Source of the DNA: Halorhabdus rudnickae
Lineage (GTDB): Archaea > Halobacteriota > Halobacteria > Halobacteriales > Haloarculaceae
NCBI RefSeq assembly: GCF_900880625.1
Contig: NZ_CAAHFB010000001.1
Location: 310,001 to 374,000 of the forward strand
DNA: 64,000 bases
Reading direction: 5' to 3'
Below, one piece after another: positions 1-8,989 of the stretch; positions within the stretch are counted from its first letter, which is position 1; every line of letters begins with the position of its first letter. Under the pieces are notes generated by a model. That model made no database searches. It saw nothing but the letters and a program-made list of their open reading frames with translations, and was not told the origin of the DNA. A program made the translations under genes and the position numbers.

Positions 1-847
1 CCTCCATCTCCGACGGGTCCATCATCGCTCCGTCGGTTCCGCCGAAGACGAGCAATCCTGCCCCAAGCAGGAAGGCCGCACCCACGGCACCGACTGCTCC
101 GAGCGCCCATGTTTCGACAGTCGCGTAGGCGACCCAGATACTGTACGCGAGGAAAGCGAACAGTACTGCGACCCCGACTCTGAGTTCCTCGACGGAGAAC
201 GCGATCGTGTCGTCTTCGTTGTCCGTCTCTCTGCTGGAAGCTGTCTGTCCTTCCCGCTCGCTCGGTGGATCTCCATCGGATCTCGTCGCGTCAATGACGT
301 TCCAGAGTTCGTTCACGACGAACAGGCTGAGCGGAACGAGACCGAGAAGGAGGAACCCAGTCTGCGTGCTGGAGAACATGATGACTCGACCGATCTGGGG
401 GATGATCAGCAGGTAGCCACCGATCGACACTACCTTGCCGACCAGCCGACTCGGCTCGACCAGATCCGGATCAGGATTCTCGTTGTTGTCCCCGGCGGTC
501 CGGAAGGCGACGCTACCGTCGCGGTCGACGATATCGACGACACGATGCGTGGTTGGTGACGACTCGCCGCCACGTCGGAAAGTGATGACATCCCCGACCT
601 GCACGTCTGCAGCCGGAACGCTCCCGACGACGATCACGTCTCCCGGTCCGATCGTCGGTGACATGCTTCCCGAGAGGACGACGTAACTCTGGTTGCCGCC
701 GACCAGTTGCGGGAACGCGTATACAACGAACGGCAGTACGACGACGACAAGGACGACGACCGCGAGGACGCTCGCGATCCGACGCCACGGGATGCGTCGG
801 TACAGTGGGGTCGCTTCACTGTCCGCCAGTTCCGCGTCCTCGGTCAT
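1..847 (-). CDS. SipW-type (ER-type) signal peptidase I, partial at window edge
   Basis: Membrane signal peptidase that should remove the signal peptides of the neighbouring TasA-like proteins. About 282 residues are visible and no stop codon is reached, so the C-terminus is outside the window. Visible features: an N-terminal membrane segment (about residues 25-45), the catalytic serine motif SGSMSPTIGPGD, and a THRVVDI motif with histidine where bacterial type I peptidases have lysine, which is typical of ER/SipW-type enzymes. Further membrane segments follow. The ATG overlaps the stop of the upstream substrate gene (ATGA), so the two are translationally coupled. Specificity for the neighbours is inferred from this context. 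Confidence 0.88.
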   Translation of the reverse strand, partial: MTEDAELADSEATPLYRRIPWRRIASVLAVVVLVVVVLPFVVYAFPQLVGGNQSYVVLSGSMSPTIGPGDVIVVGSVPAADVQVGDVITFRRGGESSPTTHRVVDIVDRDGSVAFRTAGDNNENPDPDLVEPSRLVGKVVSIGGYLLIIPQIGRVIMFSSTQTGFLLLGLVPLSLFVVNELWNVIDATRSDGDPPSEREGQTASSRETDNEDDTIAFSVEELRVGVAVLFAFLAYSIWVAYATVETWALGAVGAVGAAFLLGAGLLVFGGTDGAMMDPSEME

Positions 848-1842
848 GACGAACACCCCTTGTCATCCAACGTCGCCTCTCCGTCCTCGATCTCGTATTT
901 CAAACCGCAGGTCCCCGGACAGGGCGTCGAGGTCGACCGAGGCGGAGTGGTCCCCGGGAACGTCGATCCGTCATGGGCGTAGGTCCGTCCGCCGGTCGTC
1001 GTCCGAAAGATCGAGCCCGTCGGATCCTCGAAGACACGTAGTTCAGTCCCGTACTTGAGCAGGACCGTTTCGAGTGACGATGGAGCATCGATCAAGTGTA
1101 ATGTATCGCCGTCGACCTCGAAATCGAGCCCATCCGATCGGAGGGTCTCTCCCTCCGCCGCACAGAAAGACACCCAGCTGATATCTCTGCCGGGCCCTTC
1201 CGATTCCCCACAAGAGCCGCCAGTCGAGACGAACGGACTCGATCGTCCGTCGTTGCTCCGACACTGTTGGCCGACGAACTCGAGAGCGAAGCCGGATGCG
1301 ATCTCGCCGCTGAAGGTCTCCGCTAGCGTCCAAGACAGTTCTAGGCAAAGTCGATCGTCTGTACCCAGACAGGACCGTCCAGTCGTTCTCGGATCACCGT
1401 CGATCGCGAGCCCGCCAGCGAGAGCCGCCGCGAACTCATCGAAAGTGTCCCCGGAAGCGACGACGGTCTGTGGCTCTCCACTGTCACAGTCCACGTACGA
1501 CAGCGTCACAGCGAGTGCAGACGCGAGGGCGTCGTCGAGACAGGACGTTGTCCCCCAGACGTATGCGGGATTACTCGTCGCCGGCAGCGAAAGGGAGAGG
1601 CGCTCGCTACCGTTCCGGTCGTCCGCCGAGAGATCGATGTCGATCATTGCCGAGCCCCTCGAGTGCGTCCCGCTTTCCGTCTCGATCTGAAGGTCGAGAA
1701 CCCCCGCAGCAAGAGTGTTCGAGGGGGTCAGTTGGTCGTCATTGAGAAGGGCACTGCTACCGAGACCGAGCGTGACGCCGCTCGCACCAACAGTCCCGAT
1801 ACCGGCTAGTATTTGCCGGCGACTCACTTGACGGTCATCCAT
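844..1842 (-). CDS. SipW-type signal peptide protein, probable small TasA-like surface subunit
   Basis: Exported protein of about 332 residues beginning MDDRQVSRRQILAGIG, a SipW-type signal peptide with a basic start and a short hydrophobic core. The mature region opens with a degenerate form of the TasA/camelysin pattern (SNTLAAGVLDLQI), and a GQQCRSNDG motif matches the QCRHN motif of both large neighbours. I chose ATG 1842 over the upstream in-frame GTG at 1857 because a purine-rich GGGTGGGA lies just before it. The gene overlaps the signal peptidase gene by 4 bases. Likely a structural subunit or partner of the vWA proteins. Fibre formation is inference from TasA relatives. Confidence 0.72.
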   Translation of the reverse strand: MDDRQVSRRQILAGIGTVGASGVTLGLGSSALLNDDQLTPSNTLAAGVLDLQIETESGTHSRGSAMIDIDLSADDRNGSERLSLSLPATSNPAYVWGTTSCLDDALASALAVTLSYVDCDSGEPQTVVASGDTFDEFAAALAGGLAIDGDPRTTGRSCLGTDDRLCLELSWTLAETFSGEIASGFALEFVGQQCRSNDGRSSPFVSTGGSCGESEGPGRDISWVSFCAAEGETLRSDGLDFEVDGDTLHLIDAPSSLETVLLKYGTELRVFEDPTGSIFRTTTGGRTYAHDGSTFPGTTPPRSTSTPCPGTCGLKYEIEDGEATLDDKGCSS

Positions 1843-1914
1843 CCGTCCCACCCCCACAGGTGTGACAGGTCTCCTGCCTGCCCCCCACCTGTTTGGTATT
1901 ATCTACCATGGAAA

Positions 1915-1930
1915 AGCAGGTATATAGTTC
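1915..1930 (-). promoter_or_regulatory. Candidate TATA box for the SipW substrate/peptidase pair
   Basis: The minus strand reads AACTATATACC about 80 bases upstream of ATG 1842, inside the 392-base gap between this gene and the vWA gene. The gap otherwise holds no convincing ORF. The element would give the substrate-peptidase pair its own promoter rather than read-through from the vWA genes. TATA resemblance only. Confidence 0.35.
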
Positions 1931-2234
1931 TATGATCTCCCTCGATATTTGCTGGGTTTTCGTAGGCATCCGTTCTCCTGTTGACGCTGACAGCCCGGTT
2001 AGCTGAACGATCGGGTGCAACTGTTGGCCGCTACGATCCCGGACAGTCGGCGCTCTATCGTGGGTCGATACGTCGCTCGTGGCAGGGAAACCGTCCTCGC
2101 TCGACCGTCGGTTCGTGGCAGTTATCACGGGTCTTTACCGTCGTGATCGGCGTTCGTGGGTATCGCTCGGTCATCACAACCTCCGGACTGTGGGGCGACC
2201 ATCGAAACCCGTTCGGTGCGTCCCGAGAGTAGCG

Positions 2235-3944
2235 TCATGTGGTACTCAGCCCGGACCCGTCGTTGTGCCGGCACTGTTCGGTGTAGAACCCGAGATCGAA
2301 GCTCACGGAGTCACTCTGGACCTCGTTGCCGACGTCGCTCGGCAGCCACCACCCGAACCCGACGTAGTGATTGACCCCAGGTTGGAAACACTCGCGATTC
2401 TCGCTGTCGCCGGGACCGGAGAGCTCGTCGAAGTCCGTTTCGGGATCGGCATCGAGTGGGATACCGTTCCCCGATGACAGCGCGTCCAGGTCATCCCCGA
2501 GCGTGCCACGGCGAAACACCTCCTCCGGCATGGCGACCGCTTCGAGGATGGCGTTCTGGAGATCCGAGACCATCTCAGAATCGTCCGCACTGAAGTAGTC
2601 GGCCGGATCCCCGGAGATCTCGTCCCGGAGGTACGTCGAGAGGAGCGCCACGCCAGGTTCACCCTCACGGCCCGTGGGATCCTTATCGGCATCGATACCG
2701 ACCGTCAGGATGTTGTGATTGTCCCGGATTGCGCCGGCGACGGCCGCCGTCTCGTCCATCTCGCTTTGGTCGACGGTCGAGTTCGGATTCGCGCCCGTGT
2801 ACCCGCTGCCGGCCGAGTAGCCGCCCGCCTCGTAGGTCCGGTTCTCGTAGTTCGGCCCACCGTCTGTGAACAGGACAATGAACGTTTCCGCTCCTGTCCG
2901 ACCGTTTGCGTCGAGTTCTGCAGCCGCGATATCAAGGGCGGCGGGCATCGGCGTATCGCCGTTTGCCGTCAGCCCCGAGAACGTGACGGGGCCATCCGCC
3001 AGCGCGGTGAAGTCTTCGATCGACCCGCCACCGAAGCTCAGCCCGCCCACACGGGCGTCGGCACTGGTTTCGAGATCGCTCGCGAGGCCGTTGGCGGCGT
3101 CCTCAAGGTCACTCACCTCCGATCCCGACAGCGAACCAGACGTGTCGACCGCCACCATCACGTCGATTGCACCGATCGACGAGTCGACAACGTTGTTGCC
3201 GTTGGTGTCGTACCACCAGACAGTCTGGATGTTCTCGGCGAGTTCGGCCATCTCGGCGGTATCGTCGACGTCCGTCTCCGGTTCGGTCAGCCCGTTCTCC
3301 GACTCCGTGACGTTCCCTGCCTGCAACCACACGTAACCGGCGTTGTCACAGAGGTGGAAACTCAACGTGAGTTCGCCGAAGTCACCCGGCTTGACGTCCT
3401 CGAGGTTGATGAGCGGCTGGACTGGATCATCCGCTCTTTCGTTGTACGTGTCCCCGTTCGTCGTCCGGAGGCCCTCGATAGGGTCTAACTGGGTATCGAC
3501 GTCGGCCCCGTCCCGACAGGGCGCGTACTCGAAGTTGAGTTCCCCCTCGCTCTCAAGACGCATCTCTTGGACGCCGTCGCCGTTCGGGTCCGGGAACGAC
3601 TCGATAGCCGTGTTGTCCATGTACTGTGACAGGTCGTCCTCGTGGACCCAAACGACCGGATCCTCGGGATCCGGGAGTCCGACGTATGCCTCGGCGTCCT
3701 CGGTCGGTTCAGTGCGGCTGATCCCGGAATCGAGTCCCGCGTCGGCCTCGCCGTCCTGAAAGGAGTAGTGTTCCTCCCAGTCGACTTTCAGGTCCAGGCT
3801 CCCGGCGGTCAGCGTGTTGTCTTTGAACGATTCAGTGTCGTTGAAGTACGCTGTCGTACCGAACCCGGCGCCTGTACCCGCGAGGCCGATGGTCCCCAAC
3901 CCCGCGAGCACTTTCCGCCGGGACAGTTCGTATCGTTCCGTCAT
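2235..3944 (-). CDS. TasA-like surface protein with inserted von Willebrand A domain (paralogue 1)
   Basis: Secreted protein of 569 residues. The SipW-type signal (SRRKVLAGLGTIGLAG) leads into the TasA hallmark TTAYFNDTE...NTLTAGSLDLKV. A first TasA-like half ends near FHLCDNAGYVWL. A vWA domain follows with the metal-binding MIDAS motif VDTSGSLSG (about residues 265-275) and a later FTDGGPN. The TasA-like fold resumes near the C-terminus with SFDLGFYTEQCRHN. The vWA domain therefore appears inserted into the TasA-like domain. vWA domains usually mediate metal-dependent adhesion. No C-terminal sorting motif is visible. The paralogue lies immediately upstream. Confidence 0.8.
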   Translation of the reverse strand: MTERYELSRRKVLAGLGTIGLAGTGAGFGTTAYFNDTESFKDNTLTAGSLDLKVDWEEHYSFQDGEADAGLDSGISRTEPTEDAEAYVGLPDPEDPVVWVHEDDLSQYMDNTAIESFPDPNGDGVQEMRLESEGELNFEYAPCRDGADVDTQLDPIEGLRTTNGDTYNERADDPVQPLINLEDVKPGDFGELTLSFHLCDNAGYVWLQAGNVTESENGLTEPETDVDDTAEMAELAENIQTVWWYDTNGNNVVDSSIGAIDVMVAVDTSGSLSGSEVSDLEDAANGLASDLETSADARVGGLSFGGGSIEDFTALADGPVTFSGLTANGDTPMPAALDIAAAELDANGRTGAETFIVLFTDGGPNYENRTYEAGGYSAGSGYTGANPNSTVDQSEMDETAAVAGAIRDNHNILTVGIDADKDPTGREGEPGVALLSTYLRDEISGDPADYFSADDSEMVSDLQNAILEAVAMPEEVFRRGTLGDDLDALSSGNGIPLDADPETDFDELSGPGDSENRECFQPGVNHYVGFGWWLPSDVGNEVQSDSVSFDLGFYTEQCRHNDGSGLSTT

Positions 3945-4083
3945 TGTGTGTCCCCCACCTTAGGGAGAACTCGCCGGCGGAGTCGAACCGCCGAGTAATG
4001 ATCGCCCCCGAGACGATCACCCACTCCCGTGCGAGTCAGTCCGTGATTCGATCGACTATTGTGTCGTCGTCTCAGTCGGGCGT

Positions 4084-5976
4084 TTAGCTCGGCGTGTCGG
4101 TCGCTGTTTCAGTTGCCGTGTCGGTCGCTGTTTCCGTTGCCGTGTCGGTCGCTGTTTCCGTTGCCGTGTCGGTCGCCGTCTCAGAGCTCATGCCACCGCC
4201 GGTGTTGTGCCGGCACTGTTCGGTGTAGAACCCGAGGTCGAAGCTCACGGAGTCCGTCTGGATTTCGTTGGCGTGATCGACTGGCAGCCACCACGCGAGT
4301 CCGACGGCGTTCGTCGTGCTGGGGACGAAACAGTCCCTCGCATCCGCGTCGTGGTCGCTCGGATCCTCGTCGTTCAGTCCGTCACCCGGGACCTCATCGA
4401 ACGCATTGGTGCGGTTGCCGTCCAACGGGATACCGTCGCTCCCCATACCGAGTTCGTTCAGCAGTTCGCGCAAAGATCCCTGGAAGAACGGCTTCTCGCC
4501 GGAGATCGACTTCGCGATCTGGCTGAAGATGTCGAACAGCTCGCTCTGGGCGCCGATGAAAGATTGCCCGTCGCTCGTGGCCATGTAATCGAGCAGCGCG
4601 GCGTTGGTCGACCCGAGAGAGACGTCGCCGAACCCGACGGTGTACATCGTGACGTCGTGGACGCTCTCTTTCAGGAGTTCGGCGTTGTCCGCAGGGTTGG
4701 CCGCTCCGAACGCGTTATTGAAATCGGTCGACGAGCTGTCGGTGTTGTCGTCGTGACTGGGGTCAGAGAGGTTTTGATTCTCGTAGCCCTCATTCGGCGA
4801 GCCGTCCGTGAGGAGCACGACGATCGGCTGGGCACTGCTACGATGGTTCCCGCTGGCGGAATATGTCGGAGTAATGTCGTGCCCGTCGAGTTCCTCGTGA
4901 GCGATGTCGATGGCTTGCTCGATGTTCGTCCCGCCGCCCGAAGACAGGTTGTTCACGGCGTCTCGCGCGTCCTGTTTGGTACCCGTCAGCGGCTGATCCA
5001 TTGACGCCTGGTCGGCGAACGAAACGACGGAGATCTGGGCGTTGGATCCGACTGTATCGATCAAGTTGATCGCCGCGCTTTGAGCGGCTGAGAGTCCGCC
5101 GCCGCTCATCGAACCCGAGCGATCCAAGACGAGCACGATGTCGGCCTCGCTAGCCTCGCCGCTCGGCTCATAGACGTTGTCACCGTCCTCGTCGTACCAC
5201 AGCATCGTCTGGATCTCGTCGACGAGTTCGACGTCGTTACCGGTCGAGTTCGACGTGTTCGGTCCACCCTCTTCGTCCGGGTCGTTTGCCTCGGGTTCGG
5301 TATGTCCGTTTTCGGCCGCCTCGATCAGATCACCAGTGAGCCAGACGTACCCGGGGTTGTCACACAGATGGAAGCTAAGCGTGAGTTCCCCGAAGTCGCC
5401 GGGCTTGAGGTCCCCCAGGCTCACGAGCGGTTTTGGTTCCGCGTCTTCGTCTTCTTCCAGTGGCCAGTTCGCGACCGTATCTCTGTTGAGCGAACGCAGC
5501 TCCCGACCGCCGTCGGGGTCGAGGTCCTCCGGCGTCTGGGCGAAGTCCTCACAGGGAACGTAGTTGAGGTCTTCAGCCTCAGTCGTGTCGCCGTAGAGCA
5601 CTTCATCTTGAATCGCGTTGTTGTCGTCGTCCGGGTACGCCTCGATCGACGTCCTCTCCATGAACGACCCAAGATCCTCAGTCGCGACCCACACAGACGG
5701 ACTCTCCGGGTTGGGAAGGCCGACGTAGTCTGTTTCCTCGTCTTCCGATGGTTCGTCGTACCACACGTCGACGCCGTCGGCGTCCATGCCGTCGTAGTAG
5801 TGCTCCTCCCAGTCAACCGTCAGGTCGAGTGAACCCGCGGTCAGCGTGTTGTTCTCGTAGGTCTCTTCGTCACTGAAGTACGCTGTCGTACCGAACCCGG
5901 CGCCTGCACCCGCGAGGCCGATGGTCCCCAACCCCGCGAGCACTTTCCGCCGGGACAGTTCGTATCGTTCTGACAT
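4084..5976 (-). CDS. TasA-like surface protein with inserted von Willebrand A domain and Thr-rich tail (paralogue 2)
   Basis: Secreted protein of 630 residues with the same plan as its neighbour: SipW-type signal, TTAYFSDEE...NTLTAGSLDLTV, a first half ending FHLCDNPGYVWL, a vWA domain with a canonical MIDAS LDRSGSMSGGG and LLTDGSPN, then SFDLGFYTEQCRHN. It adds a C-terminal tail of ETATDTAT repeats, probably an extended and possibly O-glycosylated stalk. I start at the ATG giving MSERYELSRRK; the longer reading frame to 6039 adds 21 residues that do not fit a signal peptide. The upstream gap to 6298 holds the divergent promoters. Adhesion or matrix function is inferred from domain content. 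Confidence 0.8.
   Translation of the reverse strand: MSERYELSRRKVLAGLGTIGLAGAGAGFGTTAYFSDEETYENNTLTAGSLDLTVDWEEHYYDGMDADGVDVWYDEPSEDEETDYVGLPNPESPSVWVATEDLGSFMERTSIEAYPDDDNNAIQDEVLYGDTTEAEDLNYVPCEDFAQTPEDLDPDGGRELRSLNRDTVANWPLEEDEDAEPKPLVSLGDLKPGDFGELTLSFHLCDNPGYVWLTGDLIEAAENGHTEPEANDPDEEGGPNTSNSTGNDVELVDEIQTMLWYDEDGDNVYEPSGEASEADIVLVLDRSGSMSGGGLSAAQSAAINLIDTVGSNAQISVVSFADQASMDQPLTGTKQDARDAVNNLSSGGGTNIEQAIDIAHEELDGHDITPTYSASGNHRSSAQPIVVLLTDGSPNEGYENQNLSDPSHDDNTDSSSTDFNNAFGAANPADNAELLKESVHDVTMYTVGFGDVSLGSTNAALLDYMATSDGQSFIGAQSELFDIFSQIAKSISGEKPFFQGSLRELLNELGMGSDGIPLDGNRTNAFDEVPGDGLNDEDPSDHDADARDCFVPSTTNAVGLAWWLPVDHANEIQTDSVSFDLGFYTEQCRHNTGGGMSSETATDTATETATDTATETATDTATETATDTPS
4094..4183. repeat. 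24-bp tandem repeat coding Thr-rich tail
   Basis: Three consecutive 24-base units (starting at 4094, 4118 and 4142) are identical except for one base, and a partial, diverged fourth begins at 4166. On the minus strand they encode ETATDTAT units. The near identity at DNA level points to recent slippage expansion. Confidence 0.9.
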
Positions 5977-6297
5977 AGTTTTCCTGTTCGTCCCGCCCAC
6001 CCCAGGACGGAGCGAACGTAACACAACCCATGTTCTCATCCCTCATAGCTAATCGCCGGATCGTCCGGACAGAATCGAACGTTTGAGGGCCTTAACGACC
6101 CGTTTGTATCGCCAGTCCCGTCTCACACTCGGCCTCAATGACCGATTGAACAACGGGAGAACAGTTTCGACCCGCAGGCGTCTCCTACTAATGAAATGTC
6201 ATCCAAACTATCAGGGGTTTTAATACACTAGACTATCCCTCTTTGCGTTGAGCCTCACTCGAGTGGAGGTGGAGTGAGTCACTGGGAGTGGGACACC

Positions 6298-6837
6298 ATG
6301 TTAGCGCTGACAACAAGACAGGCAAGTATCGATCCGGGGGACGTTCACGATGTCCTCCGAAACGACCGTCGTCGCCGGGTGATTGAGTACCTCAAGCAGC
6401 ATATCGATCCGGTGCCGTTGCGAACACTGGCCGAGCGGATCGCGTCCCGAGAGACTGGGTCCTCACCGCCCCCGACGAATATCAGACAGAGTGTCTACAA
6501 CTCGCTGCACCAGACGCACCTGCCGAAACTGGACGGGCTCGGAATCGTCCAGTACGATAGGGACCGCAAGCACGTTCGCCTGCGCGAACGGGCACGTGAA
6601 ATCGAACCGTACATGAACGTCGTGACCAGCTTGGGCATCTCTTGGAGTACTTACTATCGGACGGTGGGGGTCGTCGGTCTCTTCGCGATCGTCGGAGCTG
6701 AGACGGGACTTCCCCCTTTTGCGCTCGGGGAGACGCTTGTGTTCGCGACAGTGTTGTTGTTCGTCTTGGCTTTCTCGACGGGCTATCAACTCTGGTCGCG
6801 ACGCTGGCTTTACGCGTGTGCGGTACTGGATCGGTGA
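6298..6837 (+). CDS. Membrane-anchored winged-helix protein (DUF7344-like)
   Basis: About 179 residues. The N-terminal half is a winged-helix domain of the haloarchaeal DUF7344 type ([18 protein letters not shown], then TLAERIA and [19 protein letters not shown]). Two hydrophobic segments near the C-terminus ([15 protein letters not shown] and [14 protein letters not shown]) suggest the regulator is tethered to the membrane. It is divergent from the vWA/SipW cluster and is its most likely local regulator. I prefer ATG 6298, preceded by GGGAGTGG, but an in-frame GTG at 6274 with GGAGGT upstream is also possible. DNA target and signal are unknown. Confidence 0.7.
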   Translation: MLALTTRQASIDPGDVHDVLRNDRRRRVIEYLKQHIDPVPLRTLAERIASRETGSSPPPTNIRQSVYNSLHQTHLPKLDGLGIVQYDRDRKHVRLRERAREIEPYMNVVTSLGISWSTYYRTVGVVGLFAIVGAETGLPPFALGETLVFATVLLFVLAFSTGYQLWSRRWLYACAVLDR

Positions 6838-7006
6838 CGAACTGGCCATCGGACGGTGCACGTCGATGACTCATCGTTTTCCGAACCGGCCCGGCGGTTA
6901 CATTTCGTCTCTGTTTTTGGCGTCCCGCGGAGATGTGGGGGGTCGATCGTCCAATCGAGGCGTCCGTGTCGAAAGGCTTAGGCGGATCGGTCAACCAGAA
7001 CCAAGT

Positions 7007-7165
7007 ATGAGTAGTAACGACGGCGGCGGGCTCATGTCGAGTGCCGGTCTCGTCCGGTACTTCGACGCCGAGGACAGCAACGCGATCCGATTCGATCCCA
7101 AAACGGTCGTTGCATTCGGTGCACTCTTTGGCGTTCTCGTTCTCGTGTTGAACATCGTCGTGTGA
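7007..7165 (+). CDS. secG: Preprotein translocase subunit Sec61beta/SecG
   Basis: Small subunit (52 residues) of the SecYEG/Sec61 protein-export channel. It shows the typical haloarchaeal pattern: a Gly/Ser-rich start, [20 protein letters not shown], then one C-terminal membrane helix ([19 protein letters not shown]). Family length is normal. An A/T-containing GAAAGGCTTAGGC lies about 25-35 bases before the start and probably acts as a promoter, giving a leaderless or short-leader mRNA. It sits just upstream of the DUF7532/FAU-1 pair in the same direction. Confidence 0.93.
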   Translation: MSSNDGGGLMSSAGLVRYFDAEDSNAIRFDPKTVVAFGALFGVLVLVLNIVV

Positions 7166-7211
7166 GTGGACGACCGCGACGTTTTCAAAGGCCGCCCGAG
7201 TAGCGGTCTCC

Positions 7212-7589
7212 ATGTACTTCGATCCGCGAACTCAAGACGCGCTTCGCGAGGTCGGCCTCTCGACGACCGAGATTCGGACCGCTTCGGAACTGGTCGTCGA
7301 GGCGACCCGGGAGGAGGCCTCGGCTCTCGAATCGTTCTTCGAAGGGATTGAAACAGTCTTTTCTGACATGGACCAGGCCCACTCGGACGAAGCGTTTCCC
7401 GAGCACACACTCGAGTACGTCGACCTCTATACCCACGCTGCCGACCTGCGTGGATACGTTCGGTTCGATGGGTGGGGCGTTCCCGCCGAAGGCGGGCGGG
7501 TCCTCGAAGATGGGACACTCGTCGAGCTGTCGCTCGGCCCGACGGTCGACGACCGGGTACGGTTCGCACACGACAGGGACGCGCTATGA
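7212..7589 (+). CDS. Conserved haloarchaeal protein (DUF7532-like)
   Basis: Acidic soluble protein of 125 residues with no signal peptide or membrane segment. I recall this as the haloarchaeal DUF7532 family, which has no known biochemical role. Its stop overlaps the start of the FAU-1-type gene (ATGA at 7586-7589), so it is almost certainly co-translated with it and may assist the same RNA-related process. That link is inferred from coupling only. Confidence 0.75.
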   Translation: MYFDPRTQDALREVGLSTTEIRTASELVVEATREEASALESFFEGIETVFSDMDQAHSDEAFPEHTLEYVDLYTHAADLRGYVRFDGWGVPAEGGRVLEDGTLVELSLGPTVDDRVRFAHDRDAL

Positions 7590-8989
7590 CCGGCTCGGAA
7601 ACCGACGCGTCGATCTCTGTCCGGTGTCGGGGAATCTACGCCACCGCGCTGACGCGGCTGCTAAATGGGGACAGCAGCTTCCAGGTCGTCCAGGCCTCCC
7701 CACCCATCGAACGGCGGTTCGACACCGGGTTCTCGTCATCACCTGCCGCTGTCTCGATCGTTCCCGACGACGATCGCCTCGGGGTCGGGATCGTCGGTGA
7801 TCCGGACGCCGTCGAAACGGTTCGCGAACGACTCGACGTGGGCAGGGACACACTCCAGTGGGTCGACTCGGCGCCCCGGGGCGCGGTCTTCGACGGCATC
7901 GTCACCGAGACACTGGGAAGTGGGGCGATCGTCGATCTCGGCGATAGCGAGGGGTTTCTCCCCTACGGCGCGACCGATGCCCACGTCGAAACCGACGACC
8001 GACTTCGGGTCCAGGTGACCTCTCCGGTCTCGCCCTGGGGAGACGACCGTGCCGAACTGGGTACGACACTGTCTGTCGAGGGTGAACTCGCGACGCTCGT
8101 TCGGGAGCGATCGACGGGCAGCGCCGCTGGACCCGACTTGCTCGATGTCCTCTCAGTCGACGTCCCGGACGGCTGGCGTGTCTCCTGGGGCCGCGACGCC
8201 GAGGACGTCGGCTTTGACGTGCTGGAAGCAGCCATCGAACAGAAGATCGAACGCGCCGAACGACTCGATGTGGCTCTGGCGAACGCCGACGAGAGAACCG
8301 ACACCGGCGTGGTTTACGAGGGCGATGGAACAGCCTGGGTGTTGTTCGGTCGCGAATCTCGGTTTGCACTCGACGAGCACCGCCGGGAAGTGACGGCGAC
8401 GATGCCCGGCCATCACCGTATCAAAGCTGGCGACGAACGGGCCAGTGCTGCGGTCGACTTCGTCGAGGATCTCGCGCCCGACCTGGACGGGGAGTTCCCC
8501 TTCGACGTGGTGACCCGCCAATTTGGCCCTACAGTGGGCGATCGGATTGCGATCGCCCACGGGAAACCAGACGGCCGAACGATCAGTCTGGGTCGCGGCG
8601 AGGTGGTCGAACGCGATGCCGACGAGACCGTCCGGGTCGAACGCGAGATGTCCCCCGGCGGAACCTACGACGCGCTTGGAGTCGAACGGCAGGCTGGCGA
8701 CGTGGCCGCCACGAAATTCACCGAGGGCAAGTGGTGGTATCCGACAGTCTACCGGAGTGCAGACGGGGAGACACGCGGCACGTACGTCAACGTCTGTACG
8801 CCGATAGAGGTGTTTCCCCACGAGGTGCGCTACGTCGACCTACACGTCGACGTGGTCAAGCACGCCGACGGCCGTGTCGAGCGCGTCGACGACGACGAAC
8901 TCGATGCGGCCGTCGAAGCGGGCCACGTTTCCGAAACTCTCGCTGAGAAAGGCCGCGAGGTGGCCAGCGCGGTCGAGAACGCGCTCTGA
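7586..8989 (+). CDS. FAU-1-type RNA-binding protein / probable ribonuclease (RNase E/G-like, DUF402)
   Basis: 467 residues. The first half contains an S1-like region (GAVFDGIVTETLGSGAIVDLGDSEGFLPY) preceded by a segment resembling RNase E/G. The C-terminal part is a DUF402 domain (YDALGVERQAGDVAATKF, KWWYPTVYRSADG, YVNVCTPIEVFPHEVRYVDLHVDV). This arrangement matches archaeal FAU-1, described as an AU-rich RNA-binding protein with a proposed role in 5S rRNA processing. The start ATG overlaps the stop of the upstream gene. The nested inverted repeat follows directly after the stop and may terminate this transcript. Confidence 0.88.
   Translation: MTGSETDASISVRCRGIYATALTRLLNGDSSFQVVQASPPIERRFDTGFSSSPAAVSIVPDDDRLGVGIVGDPDAVETVRERLDVGRDTLQWVDSAPRGAVFDGIVTETLGSGAIVDLGDSEGFLPYGATDAHVETDDRLRVQVTSPVSPWGDDRAELGTTLSVEGELATLVRERSTGSAAGPDLLDVLSVDVPDGWRVSWGRDAEDVGFDVLEAAIEQKIERAERLDVALANADERTDTGVVYEGDGTAWVLFGRESRFALDEHRREVTATMPGHHRIKAGDERASAAVDFVEDLAPDLDGEFPFDVVTRQFGPTVGDRIAIAHGKPDGRTISLGRGEVVERDADETVRVEREMSPGGTYDALGVERQAGDVAATKFTEGKWWYPTVYRSADGETRGTYVNVCTPIEVFPHEVRYVDLHVDVVKHADGRVERVDDDELDAAVEAGHVSETLAEKGREVASAVENAL

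Noticed and set aside
1835-2128. Minus-strand ORF in the gap upstream of the SipW substrate
   Set aside because: Basic, low-similarity composition, overlaps the likely promoter and has no recognisable domain.
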